From: Gammaproteobacteria bacterium | Lineage (GTDB): Bacteria > Pseudomonadota > Gammaproteobacteria > Pseudomonadales > Azotimanducaceae | NCBI GenBank assembly: GCA_027295975.1 | Contig: JAPUJX010000060.1 | Span: 1-9,633, forward strand | Reading direction: 5' to 3' | Length of the DNA: 9,633 nt | Part shown: positions 5,775-9,633 of the stretch, piece after piece | How positions within the stretch are numbered: position 1 is the stretch's first letter | Layout of the letters: each line of letters begins with the position of its first letter | The notes under the pieces: model-generated | Told to the model about the DNA's origin: nothing | Seen by the model: the letters and a program-made list of their open reading frames with translations, nothing else | Databases searched by the model: none | Translations under genes and position numbers: made by a program

Positions 5775-6965
5775 ATGGCATGCGGCAGATCGCCGAGTTT
5801 GAGCAGGATTACATCGATAATTTTCTTGTCGATGCTGCTTGGGTGCACACTTCCGCAACCCAGGGTATCGGTACCGAATTTTCCGTCAGACGAATTGTTG
5901 AGCGGTGTGGCCGTATTCGGCGAAGTAGTTTCCGCCGACGAGGCCCCCGACGCTGACGTGTTGGCGCTTGACGACGCAATGAGGGCATTCGTCGTGGAAA
6001 ATGTCGGCAAAACCGGAAACTCCGTCGCGCGTTTTCGGCGGTTGCTCAGAAGTCTGGATTCCCAGGGCTACTTCACCGCATCTTATGACGCAGCCACAAC
6101 CCACAGCGCCATCGACACGTTTCATACCCGCTCGGGGAACTGCTTGTCGTTTACGAATCTATTCGTGGCGTTGGGCAGAGAAGCGAATCTCAGAACCGTC
6201 TACCAGATTGTCGACGTTCCACCGAGTTGGGATGCGCACAACGGATACCTGATTCGCTTTACTCACATCAACGTTGTCGTGAAAGGGGCCCGCATCGACC
6301 GGATAAACACCGCCCAGTACACGGTTGATTTCAACGATGTCGTCCCGAATGCTGATTATCGCCGGCGCGAGGTCAGCGATAGTTACGCCCAGGCACTGTT
6401 TTATGGCAATTTATCCGTGGCGGAACTGCGCAACGGTGAAGTGCGAAGATCTTTCGCCTATTTGAAGAAGGCCATTGAACTAGAGCCGGGTAATGAGGAT
6501 TTGTGGATCAACCTGGGTGCGTTTTACGCCACGCAGGCGGCCCCCGAGGAGGCAATACGGGCCTACCAGATTGCGCTCAGTTTGAACGGGTCGAGCAAAG
6601 CTTCCATGTCGGGGCTAGCTAGAAGCCTGGAGGCGATTGGGGAGAACGGACTGGCCGCATCCTACGCGACGAAGGTGCGCCGCTACCGATTGAAAAACCC
6701 GTTTTATCACTTTGCCGTTGCGCAAGCGGAGTTTCAGAACTCGAACTACGAGTTGGCAATATATTCCATCGACAAAGCGATCGACCTGAAGCGACGCAAT
6801 CCTCGATTTTACCTTCTCAAAGGGCTTGCCGAGCAAAAACTGGGTGATGATGCCGCTGCCGAGAAGAGTTTCGACAAAGCGAGACGTTACGGGAAGAGCG
6901 AAGAGAACAAGTTACGGATGCGCGAGGATCTTCTCTCCCTGGTCCCGGGCCAGCCTGTCACCTGA
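5775..6965 (+). CDS. Outer-membrane lipoprotein: transglutaminase-like domain plus TPR repeats
   Basis: A 396-residue lipoprotein. The signal peptide ends in a classic lipobox, MLLGC (C24), followed by threonine, which suits outer-membrane sorting. Residues about 60-190 form a transglutaminase-like (papain-fold) domain with a full apparent triad: C123 in SGNCLSFTNLFVALGRE, H164 in FTHINVVV and D185 in VDFNDV. Residues about 205-375 are TPR helices, for example SFAYLKKAIELEPGNEDLWINLGAFY, EEAIRAYQIALSLN, ELAIYSIDKAIDLKRRNPRFYLLKGLAEQKLGD and AAEKSFDKARRY. ATG at 5775 was chosen because GAGGTAGG lies about 10 bases upstream and the signal peptide begins there; a TTG at 5676 would add an implausible 33-residue leader. 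The domain pair is widespread in Proteobacteria; it could be a peptidase or a cross-linking enzyme with a protein partner bound by the TPRs. It is divergent from the BTLCP peptidase gene. Confidence 0.85.
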   Translation: MACGRSPSLSRITSIIFLSMLLGCTLPQPRVSVPNFPSDELLSGVAVFGEVVSADEAPDADVLALDDAMRAFVVENVGKTGNSVARFRRLLRSLDSQGYFTASYDAATTHSAIDTFHTRSGNCLSFTNLFVALGREANLRTVYQIVDVPPSWDAHNGYLIRFTHINVVVKGARIDRINTAQYTVDFNDVVPNADYRRREVSDSYAQALFYGNLSVAELRNGEVRRSFAYLKKAIELEPGNEDLWINLGAFYATQAAPEEAIRAYQIALSLNGSSKASMSGLARSLEAIGENGLAASYATKVRRYRLKNPFYHFAVAQAEFQNSNYELAIYSIDKAIDLKRRNPRFYLLKGLAEQKLGDDAAAEKSFDKARRYGKSEENKLRMREDLLSLVPGQPVT

Positions 6966-7224
6966 ATAGATCGGTGGCCCGGTATCGGCGTACGCGTGCG
7001 AATGCGCGAGAGTTTGCCATGGTGCTGCTCGGTCTTAGATTGCCGGTGCTAGTGCGAAAGTGTTTACAAGGAGCGCGGCAATGCCGATAAGCGTCAGCAC
7101 GACGAGCCGAATTTTGTAGTTCATGGTCAACTTTTCCCGAGCAACAAAGTAGGCTTAAGGTAGCTGCGTCGGTCTCGGAACGCCTGATGCAAATACACTA
7201 GTTTTCTGGTGTGATGGTCTCACC
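6966..7224. other. Intergenic stretch between the TPR lipoprotein and the LuxR fusion
   Basis: No large gene fits here. The only coding signal is a 30-codon frame on the minus strand (7035-7124), listed separately. No terminator with a T run is visible after the TPR lipoprotein gene; there are only short GC-rich repeats (CG/GC steps) around 6988-7010. A TACACT box at 7194-7199 could serve as a -10 for the regulator gene, but no good -35 accompanies it. Confidence 0.5.
7035..7124 (-). CDS. Possible 29-residue hydrophobic peptide
   Basis: The frame starts with ATG at 7124 and ends with TAA. It encodes a short basic n-region (MNYKIR), a long hydrophobic stretch (LVVLTLIGIAALLV), then NTFALAPAI. 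This has the form of a single-pass membrane peptide, or a signal-peptide-like sequence with almost no mature part. The ribosome-binding site is poor: GGGAAAAG lies about 7 bases upstream. It is divergent from the LuxR-hydrolase regulator, with 100 bp between the two starts. Short frames occur by chance, but the ordered charge-then-hydrophobic layout argues for a real product. I do not recognise a family. Confidence 0.4.
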   Translation of the reverse strand: MNYKIRLVVLTLIGIAALLVNTFALAPAI

Positions 7225-7226
7225 AT
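7207..7226 (+). promoter_or_regulatory. Hairpin covering the start codon of the LuxR fusion
   Basis: ATGGT (7214-7218) and ACCAT (7222-7226) pair perfectly around a CTC loop; alternatively TGGTG (7207-7211) pairs with CACCA (7221-7225). Either fold includes bases of the ATG at 7225. No Shine-Dalgarno sequence is seen upstream, so initiation may be weak or controlled. The stems are only 5 bp, so this could be chance. Confidence 0.3.
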
Positions 7227-8931
7227 GAGCATTCCCGATCCTCCCTCCGTACTCAGCGAAAATCCGGTGCTTTCCGGGATCATCGACGCTCTGTTGACGT
7301 TTGCCATCGACCCGGTCAAGTGGGAACCGCTCATGGCCGAACTGGAAGCCAAAATCGGAGAGCTCGATCAGATGGATGCAGGGGAATTTCTGCTGAGCCT
7401 GAGTCGAGCGGAGTCGCTTTCGTGGCAGTTGAAGCATGAGGGTGATTCGTCGGCGCAAGCCAGTTTTTACTTTCTGTTGATTGACGCCAAAGACCGTGCA
7501 GTTGCGTTTAGCGAACACTTCGCACAGTTGTCTGAGTTTATTCAGCTGAAAGGTGCGCAACAGCAAGTGGTTTTTGCGAACAACGCCAGTCGAGCCTCCT
7601 ATGAATATGCCAAGCAGCTACTCTTCAGCAGGGAACAGGCACCTATTCTTGTGGAATTGTCTGATTCGCGTAGCGGTCAACATCGATACGGATACCTGGT
7701 CGTTGAATCCGATTTTCCGATGGCTTCGAAATTTGGCCGAACCGGCGCTGTAGTGGCGTTGCTGATTGCTCAAGATGAGCCGAGCAAAAAGCTGCGTAGA
7801 GTCTTCCAGGCGAGTTTTGGCTTGACCGCCTCGGAGGCGGCTGTCGCAAACAGTCTCGCTTCCCATTTGACTCTCAAAGAAACTGCGGTTGCGCTCGGCA
7901 TCAGTGTAAATACCGCTCGAAACCACTTACAGGCAGTGTTCGATAAAAGCGGTATCAAGCGCCAGAGTGACCTCGTGCTGGTGATGACGCAGATGAGCGT
8001 GATTCTCGCGGCGACGGAATCACAATATGAATCCTCGGTAGAGTCACGCTCGAGTTCCAGCGAGTATCCCGAGTACCAGTTCGTCATTCTTCAGGATGGA
8101 CGCAGGTTGGCTTACCGAGCCTACGGCGACCCGGGGGATCATGCCGTGGTCTATTTTCATGAGAACATCGGATCCAGCCGGTTGTTGCCCGGTACGGATG
8201 AGAAAGCCCGCTCCCTACGTTTGTGGATCATCGCGGTAGAGCGTCCCGGATTTGGTTTTTCCGACCCCGATGCCAACTACAGTTTTCAGAGCGTGGCACG
8301 AGATTTACAGGTGTTGATGGATCGCCTGCAGATCGCGGAGGTTTCGATGTTGGGCTTCGCATCCGGAGCGGGGCATGCGCTGACTTGTGCATGTGAAATT
8401 TCCCAACGGGTTTCGCTGGTATTGTTGGTGGGGGGCAGACCCCCCGAGGCAATGCGTTCGACCGGTGCATTGAAGTCACTGGGTACCGTGCAACACGGAC
8501 TGGTCAGACAACCCTGGTTGTTGACGACCTTTTTTAACATTCTGCGTAATCGCGTGTCGCGGGCTACCAACACCAGGCTCATCAAGCGGGTATACGGGGC
8601 TGTTTCACATGACCGGGCCTACCTCGAATCGCATCCGCAGGTACTCGCTCATATGGTGGAATGCACCATGGAGAGCATGACGGTGGGTCCGGCAGGGGTG
8701 GTGAATGAGTTGAGGTGTTACGACGAAGCACCCGCATTTGACCTCGACCGGCTGTGTGCCCCAGTTACCATATGGCATGGCGATGCAGACGTTCTGAGCA
8801 CCGTTGACGACATTCAGGCTTTTCTCGGCGATAAGGTGCAAAACACTCGTATTTTCGAAGGATCGGGAGCATTGGTAATAAACGAGTACTGGGATGCGGT
8901 GTTGGATCACCTGGCGGATGAGACGTCGTAG
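7225..8931 (+). CDS. LuxR-type HTH regulator fused to a degenerate alpha/beta-hydrolase domain
   Basis: A 568-residue cytoplasmic protein. Residues 1-185 match no sensor family I recognise. Residues 199-252 are a canonical LuxR C-terminal HTH: LTASEAAVANSLASHLTLKETAVALGIS, then VNTARNHLQAVFDKSGIKRQSDLV. A serine-rich linker (about 268-280) leads to an alpha/beta-hydrolase fold at about 285-565: RLAYRAYGDPGDHAVVYFH, VERPGFGFSD, the nucleophile-elbow region and IWHGDADV. The elbow reads LGFASGAGHAL, so the serine of GxSxG is A379. The C-terminal GH motif reads EGSGALVINEYW, so the histidine is A549. The oxyanion HG reads HE (E313). Only the acid, D522 or D520, remains. It therefore probably binds a small molecule or partner and regulates transcription, without hydrolase activity; this is inferred from motifs. 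Start at ATG 7225; no clear ribosome-binding site. The targets are unknown; the divergent small peptide gene is one candidate. Confidence 0.87.
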   Translation: MSIPDPPSVLSENPVLSGIIDALLTFAIDPVKWEPLMAELEAKIGELDQMDAGEFLLSLSRAESLSWQLKHEGDSSAQASFYFLLIDAKDRAVAFSEHFAQLSEFIQLKGAQQQVVFANNASRASYEYAKQLLFSREQAPILVELSDSRSGQHRYGYLVVESDFPMASKFGRTGAVVALLIAQDEPSKKLRRVFQASFGLTASEAAVANSLASHLTLKETAVALGISVNTARNHLQAVFDKSGIKRQSDLVLVMTQMSVILAATESQYESSVESRSSSSEYPEYQFVILQDGRRLAYRAYGDPGDHAVVYFHENIGSSRLLPGTDEKARSLRLWIIAVERPGFGFSDPDANYSFQSVARDLQVLMDRLQIAEVSMLGFASGAGHALTCACEISQRVSLVLLVGGRPPEAMRSTGALKSLGTVQHGLVRQPWLLTTFFNILRNRVSRATNTRLIKRVYGAVSHDRAYLESHPQVLAHMVECTMESMTVGPAGVVNELRCYDEAPAFDLDRLCAPVTIWHGDADVLSTVDDIQAFLGDKVQNTRIFEGSGALVINEYWDAVLDHLADETS

Positions 8932-8989
8932 GCTGAGATCCTCTCTGGCCTCTCAGTGTGTCAGGCCTCATTTCGAACTATTCCAGGGA

Positions 8990-9017
8990 TTGCAATTAGA
9001 GGTTCAGCGGATACACT
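8990..9017 (+). promoter_or_regulatory. Promoter of the tRNA-Asn gene
   Basis: TTGCAA (8990-8995) and TACACT (9012-9017) are separated by 16 bp and match sigma-70 -35 and -10 boxes fairly well. A GC-rich stretch follows the -10, as is common for tRNA promoters. The predicted transcript start near 9024 leaves a leader of about 25 bases before the tRNA at 9050. This shows that the upstream control of the tRNA gene survives although its 3' half does not. Confidence 0.5.
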
Positions 9018-9026
9018 AGCCGGCCT

Positions 9027-9045
9027 CGCGTGACTCACGCGTGAC
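9027..9045. repeat. Palindrome and overlapping direct repeat in the tRNA leader
   Basis: CGCGTGA (9027-9033) and TCACGCG (9035-9041) form a perfect 7-bp dyad around one base. CGCGTGAC also occurs twice as a direct repeat (9027-9034 and 9038-9045), 11 bp apart. It lies between the tRNA promoter and the tRNA 5' end, where it could affect processing or bind a protein. No function is known. Confidence 0.35.
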
Positions 9046-9049
9046 CCGT

Positions 9050-9092
9050 TCCGCCTTAGCTCAGTTGGTAGAGCAGCTGACTGTTAAGCAGT
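9050..9092 (+). tRNA. tRNA-Asn(GUU), 5' part only, interrupted in the anticodon arm
   Basis: The 5' acceptor strand TCCGCCT (9050-9056), T8-A9, D-arm GCTC...GAGC (9059-9074), anticodon stem GCTGA (9076-9080) and loop CTGTTAA (9081-9087) with anticodon GTT (9083-9085) are all present in standard spacing. The 3' strand of the anticodon stem should read TCAGC but reads GCAGT (9088-9092), giving one mismatch and a G-T wobble. After that there is no variable loop, no TTCGA-type T arm, and no AGGCGGA acceptor strand to pair with TCCGCCT anywhere to the end of the window. The gene is therefore broken at about 9087/9088. An integrase gene begins 180 bases downstream, so insertion of an element is the likely cause. 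The product cannot be a working tRNA, so another tRNA-Asn gene must exist in the genome. Confidence 0.85.
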
Positions 9093-9102
9093 TTTCGTTT
9101 AA

Positions 9103-9111
9103 TGCTATAAT
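9103..9111 (+). promoter_or_regulatory. Extended -10 promoter at the element end
   Basis: TG-C-TATAAT (9103-9111) is a perfect consensus -10 hexamer with the TGn extension. At a 16-bp spacing the -35 position is TTAAGC (9084-9089), a poor match that lies across the tRNA/element junction. The transcript would start near 9118 and run toward the integrase gene with about 150 bases of leader. Confidence 0.5.
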
Positions 9112-9229
9112 CTCTTGTTCCACCTAGATTTACTCAATCTTACCTCATAGGTCACTGATAAATAACGGAATAATTCTATCTCTTGGTCTAGTGTAGTATC
9201 TACTGATATGTTGTGGAATTGCTGCCAGT

Positions 9230-9248
9230 AAGTGCACGACAAGTGCAC
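9230..9248. repeat. Two direct repeats AAGTGCAC, 11 bp apart
   Basis: AAGTGCAC occurs at 9230-9237 and 9241-9248, each containing the palindrome GTGCAC. The 11-bp period places both on one face of the helix. They lie 20-39 bases before the integrase ATG, just upstream of its ribosome-binding site. They may be integrase arm-type sites or an operator of the integrase gene. Confidence 0.5.
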
Positions 9249-9268
9249 AGAACGTCAGGAGATCCGGG

Positions 9269-9633
9269 ATGCCCAAGAAAAAGCGCCGTGAGCTGAAAGA
9301 CAAGCTACCAAAGCGCAGAAGGCTGCTCTTACGCGGGAAAGCCGAGCAGGAATCGCCCATCCCCAAGCAAGCTTCGTGCGGTACGCTTTTCTCGAAAAGG
9401 GTGGTCGAGAGATTGGATCCGCCGGAACCGGGCCACAGGGATATCTACCGCGATACGCGAACACCCCACTTGTGTCTCCGCGTCACACCAACAGCCAAGA
9501 CCTTCTACTGGGAGAAGACCGTCAGGGGATCCCAGAAGCGTGTGACGATTGGGGGCTTCCCAGAGATAAACGTCGAGCAGGCGCGGGCCAAAGCCGCTGA
9601 CATTGCGGCTGACTACGTGAAAGAAAAGGACGT
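9269..9633 (+). CDS. Tyrosine-recombinase integrase, N-terminal part
   Basis: At least 121 residues, open to the window edge. The start is ATG at 9269 with AGGAG at 9257-9261, seven bases upstream. Residues about 40-121 are the arm-DNA-binding domain (DUF4102 type) of P4/CP4-57-like integrases: LFSKRVVERLDPP, then D56-xx-Y-RD, LRVTPTAKTFYWEKTVRG, RVTIGGFPEINVEQARAKAADIAADY. The first 35-40 residues are an unusually long basic extension (MPKKKRRELKDKLPKRRR...), whereas most relatives begin shortly before the 'lt' of the arm domain. The catalytic domain with the R-H-R-Y residues lies beyond the window, so activity cannot be judged. It reads away from the broken tRNA-Asn, and presumably recombines the element at that site. 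Confidence 0.87.
   Translation, partial: MPKKKRRELKDKLPKRRRLLLRGKAEQESPIPKQASCGTLFSKRVVERLDPPEPGHRDIYRDTRTPHLCLRVTPTAKTFYWEKTVRGSQKRVTIGGFPEINVEQARAKAADIAADYVKEKD

Larger units (their letters stand above)
8932..9049. other. Intergenic stretch between LuxR fusion and tRNA-Asn
   Basis: No gene is supported. CTGAGA (8933-8938) and TCTCAG (8951-8956) form a 6-bp stem just after the stop of the regulator gene, but no T run follows, so it is at best a weak terminator. The right half carries the tRNA promoter and leader, listed separately. Confidence 0.4.
9088..9633. mobile_element. Left end of an integrative element at tRNA-Asn
   Basis: The sequence changes from tRNA to AT-rich DNA at about 9088 and reaches a tyrosine-recombinase gene within 182 bases. 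A tRNA gene next to an integrase of this family is the usual arrangement for genomic islands, prophages and ICEs. The type of element and its right end are outside the window. The exact crossover is uncertain by a few bases, because bases 9088-9092 still pair partly with the anticodon stem. Confidence 0.75.

Noticed and set aside
8933..8956. Intrinsic terminator after the LuxR fusion gene
   Set aside because: The CTGAGA/TCTCAG stem has only 6 bp with a 12-base loop and is not followed by a T run.
9088..9130. A divergent but complete tRNA continuing after the anticodon stem
   Set aside because: Although GCAGT pairs partly with GCTGA, no T arm and no acceptor strand complementary to TCCGCCT follow.
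9088..9268. Group I intron in the tRNA anticodon loop
   Set aside because: Such introns do interrupt tRNA anticodon loops, but no 3' half of the tRNA follows within the 540 bases available, no group I core elements were recognised, and an integrase gene explains the interruption better.
1..9633. CRISPR array, riboswitch or insertion-sequence ends
   Set aside because: I saw no regularly spaced repeats, no recognisable riboswitch core and no transposase or terminal inverted repeats.

Overview
The window looks like chromosome of a GC-rich, Gram-negative bacterium, most likely a gammaproteobacterium. The evidence is two lipoboxes followed by +2 residues that suit outer-membrane sorting, several Sec signal peptides, a periplasmic transglutaminase-like cysteine peptidase family typical of Proteobacteria, and a Proteobacteria-style tRNA-Asn. 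This is an inference from protein types; no marker gene fixes the genus. Genes lie on both strands, mostly as short convergent or divergent units.

Region by region: (1) 1-1767 is a small metabolic block: the 3' part of a luciferase-like (LLM) flavin oxidoreductase, a PaaI-type hotdog thioesterase just downstream on the same strand, and a convergent carboxymuconolactone-decarboxylase-family gene. (2) 1844-6965 is a run of six envelope genes: a lipoprotein of unknown function, a secreted HExxH metallopeptidase with a C-terminal TPR region, a secreted four-cysteine protein ending in a clear rho-independent terminator, an 85-residue secreted acidic protein, a LapG-like (BTLCP) cysteine peptidase, and, divergent from it, an outer-membrane lipoprotein joining a transglutaminase-like domain to TPRs. 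Three different putative hydrolases of the cell envelope within about 5 kb suggest related work in envelope or surface-protein processing, but no substrate is identified. (3) 7035-8931 holds a possible 29-residue membrane peptide and, divergent from it, a 568-residue regulator that places a LuxR-type helix-turn-helix in front of an alpha/beta-hydrolase domain. The nucleophile serine, the catalytic histidine and the oxyanion HG motif of that domain all appear to be substituted, so it may be a ligand sensor and not an enzyme. (4) 8990-9633 is the edge of an integrated element. A tRNA-Asn gene with its own promoter is intact through the anticodon loop (GTT) and then stops matching a tRNA. The sequence becomes AT-rich, with an extended -10 promoter, a pair of 8-bp direct repeats 11 bp apart, and a tyrosine-recombinase gene that runs off the right end.

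The strongest points for follow-up are the apparently dead hydrolase domain of the LuxR fusion, the tRNA-Asn interrupted in its anticodon arm with no restoration of the gene at this junction, the metallopeptidase gene that has no ATG, GTG or TTG start at the only sensible place, and the perfect 16-bp palindrome between two secreted-protein genes.
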